Positions 19,301 to 25,824 of a stretch of DNA of 64,000 nt are shown in pieces. Under the pieces are notes generated by a model. That model was given only the letters and a program-made list of their open reading frames with translations. It made no database searches and had not been told where the DNA came from. The stretch is from positions 150,056 through 214,055 of the forward strand of contig CAZQFV010000004.1 of the NCBI GenBank assembly GCA_964592645.1, given 5' to 3'. A program made the translations under genes and the position numbers. The stretch is from CAZQFV01 sp964592645. Its GTDB lineage: Bacteria; Chloroflexota; Chloroflexia; DTKN01. Position 1 is the first letter of the stretch. Every line of letters begins with the position of its first letter.

Positions 19301-19345
19301 GGCAGGAGCGATGGGGGGCAGTTCCAGGTGGTGGGGGGCGAGTGA
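13340..19345 (+). CDS. Bacterial alpha-2-macroglobulin lipoprotein with thioester motif
   Basis: The 2001-residue lipoprotein has a signal peptide with lipobox LLSAC (C26), then a Pro/Thr linker. Four Ig-like Big_5/SbsA repeats follow (about residues 55-160, 160-260, 265-370 and 375-470, each with a VxFxxPM-like strand). The macroglobulin MG and CUB/TED domains come next; the bait-region neighbourhood includes YTDRPIYRPGQTVYFKAV. The thioester motif C1494-V-E-Q1497 is intact, so it can form the Cys-Gln thioester that traps attacking proteases. E. coli YfhM (A2M) is the family model and is also encoded beside pbpC. ATG 13340 follows AGGAG; the longer open frame upstream overlaps the membrane-protein gene. 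It probably guards the cell surface and newly made wall. Confidence 0.93.
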   Translation: MTCRRRNSPKRPLSLIILCLMLLSACGPATTVPPATPLPTPRPTPQPFPAPRLLERVPAPGEEQPLDAPIELTFDQPMSKASVEAAFSISPTVAGRFSWSDERTLTFAPSSALERGRRYRVTVAATAANAEGKTMAEATSFELNTVGFLAVSEVQPAPGADDLSPDMVVTVVFNRPVVPLTAIQEQADLPQPLSFTPPVRGQGEWLNSAIYLFRPDEGFLAGTRYEARIAAGLADISGGVLPKDYVWTFTTLHPAVQAIFPWDGYQYVGPSDVITVTFNQPMDHDSAQARFTMQTAGGQPVGGSIRWAGGKQPNDPETMIFIPRAPLERGTTYVAQLAAGATTVSGAMQIESEYTSKFAVVPQPGVVSTSPRDGETDWPVYDSVNLAFASPMNTEAFTRYLSITPLVTITYVYWQDYDTVAQIYFEKKPATEYTMVLSADMPDKYGGRLGKSVSVRFTTDDLPPYAELNAGGRLGAVSAYTDSVIYVSYRNVSRVDLRLYRLSAEDFRWLNGFGDWDAWWNYKPDRANLLNSWERPVEPPRNAMELARFELVGKEGEQLPPGLYLVEMTTPETIRDTLSRFMFVRSRYNLVLKQSRSEVLVWATDLASGQPVGGLPVTFYSKAGQSRVNGRTDPQGLFMSRELGTADLWEAFFAQTGQPGEEDFAIAYNEWSNGISTWDFNIESQYWNVPYVGYLYTDRPIYRPGQTVYFKAVVRADDDAHYSLPLGIRSLQVRVTDPQGKEVYNRSLPVHPLGTLYGEFTLDGEAALGGYSIEIYASEQSLYFGTSFEVAEYKKPEFQVEVTTDRDAYLSGEQIAVNAASTYYFGGPVAEAGVRWNVLSSDFNFSYQCPLGTTCPWYDWTDTDWDLYYEGGYGALIASGEGQTDGQGRITFNVPADVTKQGRSQTYTLEASVTDINNQQVSNRTVAVVHQGEFYVGLAPRGYVSEAGEEKTIDLLTVDWDSAPKSGVALTVVFYEHNWYSVKKQDESGSYYWDWTSEDIPLYTTTVTTGKDGQATASFTPRKAGLYRVRAGGLDGKEHLVRSSTYFWVWGGEGYVTWRQDNNNRINLVADKAEYNVGDSAEILVPSPYSGPVQALVTIERGHILQSEVRTLQGNSDLLRIPIVEDYVPNVYVSVILVQGSADSPAGLATFKMGLIKLPVSTRSKELQITLTPDRDMKQGQHYGPRETATYDILVTDAAGNPVEAELSLRLADLAVLALADEQGPTLLEAFWSGRGLGVRTSTPLVVSLEQFNRELAPGKKGGGGADEERAGGLVRTNFADTAFWAPAVQTGKDGRAQVQVELPDNLTTWRMQARGVTVDTLVGRVDVDILSTLDLLVRPVLPRFFVVGDRAEIATVVNNNSSGDLEVQVNLAVEGLTLEGPASQAVNVPAGGKAKVSWPVSVPDGGQAKVRMEARAGELYDAREDTMPVYRYSTPEVVATAGRLSEPGQVQEVVQLPRVYDPTQGELTVQVDGSLTAAAQDGLDYLQHYPYECVEQTVSRFLPNVLTYQALQEMGLSDPEMEQKLTEMVGIALQRLYAGQHYDGGWGWWKSDVSNPYLTAYVLQAMLEARRAGFAVDEGVTADGVSFLRNNLPAVSKLRSHWQANRLAYMLYVLGEYAVDNAGKDRGELGLAKGLYERRDLLDHYGRALLALALSLLDSPDAAAVRTLLDELAGSAILSATGTHWEEAEPDYWNMNTDIRSTAIVLWARSRLDPQSETLPNVVRWLMAARKEGHWETTQDTAWALLGLVAYMRASGEMQGDFSYAVYLNGATLEEGDVKKENLAESRKLQVEIAQLLADEANRLVIERRPPTGGQSGAGQLYYSAYLRYYLPVDRVKALNRGIMVARQYSPVDQADAAITSARVGDIVLVKLTIIAPTDLYYVVVEDPLPAGFEGVDVSLKTTSVVGQAPQLTNLTAAEQDRWYRWYGWGWWWFAHTEMRDEKVVLFASYLPRGTYQYTYTMRAGVPGEFLVMPTTAYQMYFPEVFGRSDGGQFQVVGGE

Positions 19346-19498
19346 GGCGTGATAAGCGAAACGCTGCCGTCCAAACAGAGTAGAAATGACGATCAAGGCT
19401 GCTGAACCGCACTCGTGCTTCACCTTCGTGACGTTCCACCCGGGGCCTTTGTCGTGGTCTGAGAATAGCCCAGGATTATCGTTCAGGAAGAGGCCGCC

Positions 19499-20956
19499 AT
19501 GTCGAGCATACTGCGAACAGCCGGGGCGTGGATAACGATGGTTGTGCTCCTGGCGCTGGGAGCCGCCGCCTGCGCCCCGGCACGGCCGCCCCAGTCCCCG
19601 GAGCAGGCCACCCCCAGCCCCTCGAACTATTTGCCCATCGTCCCCAAGAGCGACGCCGGCCTCGTGCAGCCGGCCGACCTGGAGTACCTGGGCGCCTTCC
19701 GGCTACCCGCGGGAGGCGATCGGCCGCTGACCTTTTCCTACGGCGGCGGGGCTATGACCTTTAACCCCAACGGCGATCCCGGTGGAGGATCCGACGGCTT
19801 TCCGGGGTCGCTGTTCATCATGGGCCACGACCGGCTGCCGTACGGCGAGCTGCCCAACGGCAACCAGGTGGCCGAGCTCGGCATCCCCGCGCCGGTCATC
19901 TCCGGCGACCTGAACGATCTGAACACGGCCACTTTCGTGCAGCCCTTCCAAGACGTCGCCGCCGGGCACTTTACGGCGTTGGAGGAACTGCCCCGCACGG
20001 CGATGCTCTACCTGGACCACCCGGCCACCGGGCCCAAGATCCACCTGGCCTGGGGGCAGCACCTGCAGCCCGACCCGCCGGCCGCCTCGCACGGCTGGTT
20101 CGATCCGAACCTGGCCGCGCCCGACATGCAGGGAGAGTGGTTCATCGGCGACCGGTCCCTGTACAGCGTCAACGGCTACATGATCGAGATCCCTTCCGCC
20201 TGGGCGGAGGCCCATGCCAACGGGCGCTACGTGGGCACGGGGCGCTACAGGGACGGGGGCTGGAGTGGGATGGGGCCGGCCCTCTTTGCCTACCTCCCCT
20301 GGCAAGCGGGAGGCGCCCCGCCGCCGTCGGGCACCCACCTGCCGGAGACGGCGCTGCTGCACTATGAGAGCTCCGAGGAGGCCGGGCCGACCGGGCACGC
20401 CATGGCCGGCTACCAGCACCCCGACGAGTGGGAGGGCGGCGCCTGGCTAACGACAAGCTCGGGAAAGACGGCCCTGCTCTTCGCCGGGAACAAGAGCAAC
20501 GGAGCGAAATACTGGTACGGCTGGGCCAACCCGGCCGGCCCCCATCTGCCCTGCGTGGAAGAAGCCATGACCCCCACCTCTACGGTGTGCTACCTGGCGA
20601 ACGGCACACCCTGCCCGCCCGAGGACCTGCACGAGTGCGCCGGGCACAACGATTTCCGCGGCTGGTGGACCCCCCACTGGGACGCCCAGATCATCCTCTA
20701 CGACCCCGCCGACCTGGCGCGGGTGGCGGCGGGAGAGATCCCCTCCTGGCAGCCGCAGCCCTATGCGGCCATCGACATCGACGAATACCTCTTCCTCAAC
20801 CCGGCCGGCGTCGAAGAGGACATGCTCGGCACAGGCGACCAGCGCCGCTACCGGATCGGCGAGGTGGCCTACGACCGGGCCGATGACCTGCTCTACATCC
20901 TGGAGATGTATGCCGACGGCACCCAGCCGGTGGTGCATGTGTGGCGGGTACATTGA
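19499..20956 (+). CDS. Secreted lipoprotein of unknown function
   Basis: The 485-residue protein starts with a signal peptide and lipobox (LGAAAC, C25), then a short Pro/Ser/Thr linker with SNYLPIVPK. The rest is a soluble domain rich in Gly, Asp and Trp with patterns such as YLGAFRLP, FIMGHDRLPYGELPNG, PQPYAAIDIDEYLF and YDRADDLLYILEMYADG, suggesting a beta-propeller-like or beta-rich extracellular fold. No family or catalytic motif is recognised. A weak ribosome site (AGGAAGAGG) precedes the ATG. It follows the macroglobulin gene after 153 bases in which no signal is evident, so it may be read from the same transcript. It is separated from the next gene by a clear promoter. Confidence 0.75.
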   Translation: MSSILRTAGAWITMVVLLALGAAACAPARPPQSPEQATPSPSNYLPIVPKSDAGLVQPADLEYLGAFRLPAGGDRPLTFSYGGGAMTFNPNGDPGGGSDGFPGSLFIMGHDRLPYGELPNGNQVAELGIPAPVISGDLNDLNTATFVQPFQDVAAGHFTALEELPRTAMLYLDHPATGPKIHLAWGQHLQPDPPAASHGWFDPNLAAPDMQGEWFIGDRSLYSVNGYMIEIPSAWAEAHANGRYVGTGRYRDGGWSGMGPALFAYLPWQAGGAPPPSGTHLPETALLHYESSEEAGPTGHAMAGYQHPDEWEGGAWLTTSSGKTALLFAGNKSNGAKYWYGWANPAGPHLPCVEEAMTPTSTVCYLANGTPCPPEDLHECAGHNDFRGWWTPHWDAQIILYDPADLARVAAGEIPSWQPQPYAAIDIDEYLFLNPAGVEEDMLGTGDQRRYRIGEVAYDRADDLLYILEMYADGTQPVVHVWRVH

Positions 20957-20993
20957 GTGCCGCGGGCATCCGGATCGAAAACTAGCGGGCGAT

Positions 20994-21022
20994 TTGACCA
21001 AGCCTATTGAGGGGGTTATAAT
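20994..21022 (+). promoter_or_regulatory. Near-consensus sigma-70 promoter of the TspO-like gene
   Basis: TTGACC (20994-20999), a 17-base spacer and TATAAT (21017-21022). The transcription start is expected near 21029, giving a 37-base leader with the AGGAGGAG ribosome site before ATG 21066. It is among the best promoter matches in the window. Confidence 0.85.
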
Positions 21023-21065
21023 AGCGCCATCTTGGAGAGGAAATAAATCAAACTGAGGAGGAGCA

Positions 21066-21860
21066 ATGAACAAGGATACGGTGCGCCAGATTCTCGTCGC
21101 CGTGGCGGTCGTCGTCACCATCGTCGTCAACATCCTGGCCAACGCCCTGCCGTTCAACAACGTCGGCACGGGGGTGATTTCGGACAGCTTCGAGGTCTAC
21201 TTCGTGCCGGCCGGGTACGTCTTTTCCATCTGGGGGCTGATCTACATCGGGCTGATCGCCTTTGGCATCTACCAGGCCCTGCCCACGCAGCGCGAGAACC
21301 CGCGGCTGCGGCGGATCGGGTACATCTTTCTCCTCTCCTGCGCCGCCAATGTCGCCTGGCTCTTCTTCTGGCACTACTTCTGGGACAAACCGCTCTTCCC
21401 CCTGACGCTCGTGGATATGCTGATCCTGCTGGGCTCGCTGATCGCCATCTACCTGCGGCTGGGGACGGGGCGCAGCAGGGCCCCGCTGGGGGAGCGGCTT
21501 GCCGTGCGCCTACCCTTTAGTATCTATCTGGGCTGGATCACGGTGGCGACGATCGCCAATGTGACCGACCTCCTCTACCACTGGAACTGGCGGCCCGACC
21601 CCGCCGGCGCGCAGGTGTGGGCGGTGGTTGTGCTCGCCGCCGCCGTGGTCATCGCCGCCCTGATGAGCTACTTCCGCGGCGACGTGGCCTACCTGGCGGT
21701 GCTGGTGTGGGCCTTTGTCGGTATTGCCCTCAACCCCCTGCCGCGCTTCGTCGGTGCCACGACGGTCAAAACCGGGGCCTGGGTGGCGGCCGGCCTGGTG
21801 GCGGCGCTGGCGGTCGTCGGGCTGGTGCTGCGCGGACGGCGCGGCGGCGCAAAAGCGTAG
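21066..21860 (+). CDS. TspO/MBR-like tryptophan-rich membrane protein, long form
   Basis: The 264-residue integral membrane protein has about eight predicted helices and the TspO-like core PAGYVFSIWGLIYIGLIAFG, with further Trp/Asn-rich helices (SCAANVAWLFFWHYFW; LGWITVATIANVTDLLYHW). Classical TspO has five helices and about 160 residues, so three extra helices at the C terminus are notable. TspO proteins bind porphyrins and other hydrophobic ligands and act in stress signalling; the ligand here is unknown. The start is fixed by AGGAGGAGCA just upstream, and the gene has its own strong promoter. It appears to be a single-gene unit before the aldehyde oxidoreductase region. Confidence 0.68.
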   Translation: MNKDTVRQILVAVAVVVTIVVNILANALPFNNVGTGVISDSFEVYFVPAGYVFSIWGLIYIGLIAFGIYQALPTQRENPRLRRIGYIFLLSCAANVAWLFFWHYFWDKPLFPLTLVDMLILLGSLIAIYLRLGTGRSRAPLGERLAVRLPFSIYLGWITVATIANVTDLLYHWNWRPDPAGAQVWAVVVLAAAVVIAALMSYFRGDVAYLAVLVWAFVGIALNPLPRFVGATTVKTGAWVAAGLVAALAVVGLVLRGRRGGAKA

Positions 21861-21886
21861 CGCGTGCCCGGCCCCGCCGACGGACG

Positions 21887-22177
21887 ATGCCGGAAAAGGA
21901 CCAACCATCGACAGGCTGGTGCGGCGGCGCCAGAGCGCCATCCATGCAGGCCATGCCCCTGTACAGATCGCGCACCGACCCTGGCGCCGCCGTGGACCCT
22001 TTCTCCGACCGCAATATCCCGCTGCCGCCGCCCGTCTGCCAGGCTCGCCGGCCCGCACCGCCAACGGAGCGCGAGTATCGCGCGGCCGTCGACGAGTTCC
22101 TTACGATGGGCCGCCAGTTGATGGCCCACCTGTCCCCAATCAGGGGGCTGCGCCAGCCGGGAGACCTCCCTGCCTGA
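21887..22177 (+). CDS. Doubtful small open reading frame (96 codons)
   Basis: Between the TspO-like gene and the aldehyde oxidoreductase lie 356 bases. One plus-strand frame from ATG 21887 gives 96 residues, Pro/Arg-rich at first and then with a helix-like segment (REYRAAVDEFLTMGRQLMAH). No clear ribosome site precedes it and no family is recognised. It may be a small protein, a remnant, or chance coding in GC-rich DNA; nothing else is seen in this gap. Confidence 0.28.
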   Translation: MPEKDQPSTGWCGGARAPSMQAMPLYRSRTDPGAAVDPFSDRNIPLPPPVCQARRPAPPTEREYRAAVDEFLTMGRQLMAHLSPIRGLRQPGDLPA

Positions 22178-22216
22178 CATGGCCGGCCGCCACACCATCG
22201 CCGGGAGTGCCTGCTC

Positions 22217-24031
22217 ATGCAAGGTTGGACCCGCCGTATCCTGGAAATCGACCTGGGCAGCGGCGCGATCAACACGCGGCCGCTCGACATGGAGATGGCC
22301 CGTCTCTTCCTGGGCGGGCGCGGGCTGGGCGGGCGGCTGCTGTGGGATATGGTCGGGCCGGGGGTGGACCCGCTGGCCCCGGCGAACGCGCTCATCTTTG
22401 CCACCGGGCCGCTGACGGCCACCGGCGCCCCGACATCGAACCGCTTCAGCGTCAGCACCAAGAGCCCGCTGACGGGGACCATCCTCGACGCCAACAGCGG
22501 CGGGTGGTGGGGGATGTTCCTGAAACGCGCCGGCTACGACGCGCTGATCGTCCGCGGGCAGGCCGGCCGGCCGGTCTGGGTGGAGATCACGGGGGACCGA
22601 GTCCAGATTCACGACGCCACCTCGCTGTGGGGGCAGACGGTTTCGGCGACGACGGCGGCCCTGGAGCGCGGCGCGGGGCGTCGCAGCGTGCTGTGCATCG
22701 GGCCGGCCGGCGAGAACCTGGTGCGCATCGCGGCGATCATGAACGACGGCTCGCGGGCGCTGGCCCGCGGCGGGCCCGGCGCCGTGATGGGCAGCAAGCG
22801 GCTAAAGGCGATCACCGTGAGCGGGACGCAGAAGAACGTGCCGGCCGACGCCGAACGTTTCCGCTTCCTGCTCTACGAGATCGGCAAGATGCTGCGGGCC
22901 AACCCGATCACCTCGCAGGCCCTGCCGGAGTTCGGCACCGCCGTGCTGATGAACGTGGTCAACGTCATCGGCGCGCTGCCGACGCGCAACTTCCAAGAGA
23001 GCCAGTTCGCCGGGGCGGAGCGGATCGGCGGCGAGTGGATGGCGGAGCACCTCTTGGTGGGCCGCAAGGCCTGCTGGGCCTGCCCCATCGCCTGCGCGCG
23101 GCGGACGCGCACGGCCCACGGCCAGGGCGAGGGGCCGGAGTACGAAACGGCCTGGGCGTTCGGCGCGCAGTGCGGCATCGACGACCTGGAGGCCATCGCC
23201 GAGGCGGGCTACCTGTGCAACGAGTTGGGGCTGGACACCATCTCCACCGGCTCGACCATCGCCTGCGCTATGGAGTTGGCCGAGCGCGGCATCCTCTCAA
23301 GCGACCTGCGCTTTGGCCGCGCCGACCTACTCCCGGGGGTACTGCGCGACATCGCCGAGCGCCGCGGCCTGGGCGACAAGCTGGCCGAGGGCTCCTTCCG
23401 TTTCGCTGCCGCCCACGGCGCCCCGCACCTCTCGATGAGCGTCAAGAAGCTGGAGATGCCGGCCTACGACCCCCGCGGCATGCAGGGCCAGGGGCTGCTC
23501 TATGCCACCTCCAACCGCGGCGCCTGCCACATGCGCGGCAATATGCTCGGCCCCGAAGTGTTGGCCCTGCCGCGCCTCCTGGACCGTTTCGCCACCCAGG
23601 GCAAGGCCGGGATCGTCGCCATCCACCAGAACGAGGCCGCCGCCGTGGACAGCCTGGTGGCCTGCCGCTTCCTGGAGATGGCCGTCGGCAGCGAGCACCT
23701 GGCCCGGCTGCTCACCGCCGTCACCGCCATCCCCTGCACGGCCGAGGACCTGCTGCGCGTCGGCGAACGCGCCTGGAACCTGGAGCGGCTGTACAACCTG
23801 CGCGAGGGCTTCACCCGCGCCGACGACACCCTGCCCCGGCGGCTGCTGGAGGAGCCGGTGCCGGCGGGCCCCAGCGCCGGCCACACCGTGCGCCTGGCCC
23901 CTATGCTCGAGGAGTACTACGAGTTCCGCGGATGGGACCCAGAGGGGGTCCCCACCGCCGCCAGGCGGCAGATGCTGCAGCTATCGGACCTGGACAAGAG
24001 GGCAGACCATGGTCGATCAGCGCCTGTATGA
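22217..24031 (+). CDS. aor: Aldehyde:ferredoxin oxidoreductase (tungsten/molybdenum pterin family)
   Basis: The 604-residue enzyme belongs to the AOR family, which oxidises aldehydes to acids with ferredoxin as acceptor, using a bis-tungstopterin and a [4Fe-4S] cluster. The N-terminal fold starts WTRRILEIDLGSG and contains GGRGLGGRLL and ATGPLTATGAPTSNR. Cluster ligands are C286-x2-C289-x3-C293 plus the distant C483 (DSLVACRF), all present. The pterin-binding GPAGENLVRIAAIM stretch is also seen. Length matches the Pyrococcus enzyme (605). It is cytoplasmic. Its end overlaps the class II aldolase start by 23 bases, so the two are coupled, and a FecBCD-type importer follows. No adjacent ferredoxin or tungstopterin-biosynthesis gene is visible. 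Confidence 0.93.
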   Translation: MQGWTRRILEIDLGSGAINTRPLDMEMARLFLGGRGLGGRLLWDMVGPGVDPLAPANALIFATGPLTATGAPTSNRFSVSTKSPLTGTILDANSGGWWGMFLKRAGYDALIVRGQAGRPVWVEITGDRVQIHDATSLWGQTVSATTAALERGAGRRSVLCIGPAGENLVRIAAIMNDGSRALARGGPGAVMGSKRLKAITVSGTQKNVPADAERFRFLLYEIGKMLRANPITSQALPEFGTAVLMNVVNVIGALPTRNFQESQFAGAERIGGEWMAEHLLVGRKACWACPIACARRTRTAHGQGEGPEYETAWAFGAQCGIDDLEAIAEAGYLCNELGLDTISTGSTIACAMELAERGILSSDLRFGRADLLPGVLRDIAERRGLGDKLAEGSFRFAAAHGAPHLSMSVKKLEMPAYDPRGMQGQGLLYATSNRGACHMRGNMLGPEVLALPRLLDRFATQGKAGIVAIHQNEAAAVDSLVACRFLEMAVGSEHLARLLTAVTAIPCTAEDLLRVGERAWNLERLYNLREGFTRADDTLPRRLLEEPVPAGPSAGHTVRLAPMLEEYYEFRGWDPEGVPTAARRQMLQLSDLDKRADHGRSAPV

Positions 24032-24620
24032 GGAGTTCCGCGACATCGGCCGGGACATCTACCTCGGCGGGCTGACCAGCACGCACGGCGGCAACATGAG
24101 CGTGCGCCTCGGCAACCGCATCGTCATCAAGCGGCGCGGCGCCCAGCTTGGCCGGCTGAAGATGGAAGACCTGGTGGTGACCGGCCTCTACAGCAAGGAC
24201 AGCGGCATCACCCGCGCCAGCACCGAGTTGATCGTCCACCGCGCCATCTACCAGCGCACCTCGGCCCTGGCCGTCATCCACACCCACCCGCGCACGGCCA
24301 TCGCCCTGAGCCTCAGCCGCGAGGAAATCATCCCCATCGACAACGAGGGCTCCTACCTGCTGCACAAGGTGCCGGTAGTGGCCGCCGAGTACGCCTCCGG
24401 CTCCCAGGAGATGGCCGACCTGGTGGCCGAGACGCTGCGCGAGTACAAGGTGATGATGGTGCGCGGACACGGCGCCTTTGCCATCGGCCAGACGCTGGAG
24501 GAGGCCCTGCACTGGACCTCCTGCCTGGAGGAAGCCTGCGACATCATCCTGGAGGCCAAGCTGCTGGGCGAGGAGCGTATCGAGTACCGTAGACACAGCG
24601 AAGGGTACAAGGGGTGGTGA
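24009..24620 (+). CDS. Class II (zinc) aldolase, fuculose-1-phosphate aldolase family
   Basis: The 203-residue protein is a class II aldolase/adducin-family enzyme. Zinc ligands are H91-x-H93 in VIHTHPRTA and H154 in RGHGAF; the catalytic acid is E73 in ASTELIVH. The phosphate/substrate loop THGGNMS (25-31) is typical. Such enzymes cleave sugar or deoxysugar phosphates to dihydroxyacetone phosphate and a short aldehyde. The translation overlap with an aldehyde oxidoreductase suggests that the aldehyde released may be oxidised by its neighbour; this is inference. The ATG at 24009 lies inside the end of the upstream gene, and the frame open before it is a shadow. Confidence 0.88.
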   Translation: MVDQRLYEEFRDIGRDIYLGGLTSTHGGNMSVRLGNRIVIKRRGAQLGRLKMEDLVVTGLYSKDSGITRASTELIVHRAIYQRTSALAVIHTHPRTAIALSLSREEIIPIDNEGSYLLHKVPVVAAEYASGSQEMADLVAETLREYKVMMVRGHGAFAIGQTLEEALHWTSCLEEACDIILEAKLLGEERIEYRRHSEGYKGW

Positions 24621-24639
24621 TCACTGGCAGGAGGGCCGC

Positions 24640-25713
24640 GTGAAACACTGTGCTGTCTTGACGATGCTGATGCTCCTGGGTATCCTGGCGGCCTGCGGCG
24701 CGGTGACGCCGGGGAGCAGCCCGCCGGCCGGCATCACCGTCGGCGATGCGCTAGGACGCACCGTGACGCTGCCGCGGCTGCCGCAGCGCCTGGCCACGGC
24801 CGGCCGCGGGGTCTTTATGCTCAACGACGCCCTCTACCTCTTCCCCGAGGCCCCCGCGCGGCTGGTGGCCCTGGGCCGGGCCGGCCAGGAGATCCAGGCC
24901 TTTCTGGCGCTCGTGGATCCCACGGTGGGCGACAAGACCCTGTTCGAGGTCCAGGTCGGCGCCGAGCAGATTGCCCCCGTCCAGCCCGACCTGGTGGTGT
25001 TGAAGAGCTACATGGCCGAGAGCCTGGGCCAGCCGCTCCAGGCGCTCGGCATCCCGGTGGTCTACCTGGACCTGGAGCAGCCGGAACAGTACGGGCGCGA
25101 CCTGCGCATCCTGGGGCAGGTACTGGGCAACGAGGAGCGGGCGCGGGAGCTGGCCGGCTACTATGCGGCGCAGTTGCAGCGGGTGGAGGGGGCGCTGCGA
25201 GGGCTGCCGCCGGATGAGCGGCCACGGGTGCTGCTGCTGCAGTACAGCGAGAGCGGCGGCGCCGGGGCCTGGTCTATCCCGCCGGCCGGCTGGATCCAGG
25301 CGACGCTGGTGGAGCGGGCCGGCGGCATCGCCGTGTGGAAGGAGGCCTCTCCCGGCGGCGGTTGGACGGCGGTGAACCTGGAGCAGGTGGCGGCCTGGAA
25401 CCCCGATTGGATCATGGTCATCCAGTACACCGGGGATGCCGCCCAGACCCTGGCGCGCCTGGAGCAGGATGCCCAATGGCGGGCGCTGCGGGCGACACAG
25501 GCCGGCCGGCTGGTGGCCTTTCCCAAGGACTTTGTCAGCTGGGACCAGCCGGACCCGCGCTGGCCCCTGGGCCTGATCTGGTTGGCGGGGAAACTGCACC
25601 CCCAGGAGTTCCCGGTAGACATGGAGCAAGAGGTCGTGCAATTCTATCGCCAGATGTATCGCCTGGACGAGGGGATAATCCGCGCCCAGATACTACCCCG
25701 TATCCGGTGGTGA
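24640..25713 (+). CDS. ABC transporter substrate-binding lipoprotein, FecB/BtuF class
   Basis: The 357-residue lipoprotein (signal peptide, lipobox ILAAC with C19) has the helical-backbone binding-protein fold used with FecCD-type importers. It shows the N-terminal GDALGRTVTLPRLPQRLAT stretch, VQPDLVVLKSYMAESLG, and WNPDWIMVIQYTGDA near the C-terminal lobe. Members carry iron-siderophores, haem, cobalamin or, in the MolABC group, molybdate and tungstate. The gene begins with GTG at 24640 after GGCAGGAGGGC and lies 19 bases after the aldolase, so it seems part of the aldehyde oxidoreductase operon. That context makes a molybdate/tungstate cargo plausible but unproven. Confidence 0.87.
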   Translation: MKHCAVLTMLMLLGILAACGAVTPGSSPPAGITVGDALGRTVTLPRLPQRLATAGRGVFMLNDALYLFPEAPARLVALGRAGQEIQAFLALVDPTVGDKTLFEVQVGAEQIAPVQPDLVVLKSYMAESLGQPLQALGIPVVYLDLEQPEQYGRDLRILGQVLGNEERARELAGYYAAQLQRVEGALRGLPPDERPRVLLLQYSESGGAGAWSIPPAGWIQATLVERAGGIAVWKEASPGGGWTAVNLEQVAAWNPDWIMVIQYTGDAAQTLARLEQDAQWRALRATQAGRLVAFPKDFVSWDQPDPRWPLGLIWLAGKLHPQEFPVDMEQEVVQFYRQMYRLDEGIIRAQILPRIRW

Positions 25714-25715
25714 TG

Positions 25716-25803
25716 GGCGATTGTGGATTTGCGATTTGCGATTGGGTGGTTCGAGAATACACCAGGCCCATCGAGGATCGGCAATCGGAAATCGAAAATC
25801 GCC
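25716..25803. repeat. AT-richer imperfect inverted repeat upstream of the permease gene
   Basis: Left arm 25716-25745 contains GGCGATTG...GATTTGCGATTTGCGATT; the right arm ending 25803 contains ATCGGAAATCGAAAATCGCC. The arms pair imperfectly across about 35 bases. A similar element lies at 29141-29218. It separates binding protein and permease and does not code. Confidence 0.55.
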
Positions 25804-25824
25804 AACGGTCCCAGGAGAATCCAC

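Noticed and set aside
25740..25775. GGTTCGAGAAT-like string resembling a tRNA T arm
   Set aside because: No acceptor, D or anticodon stems can be drawn around it; it belongs to the imperfect inverted repeat.
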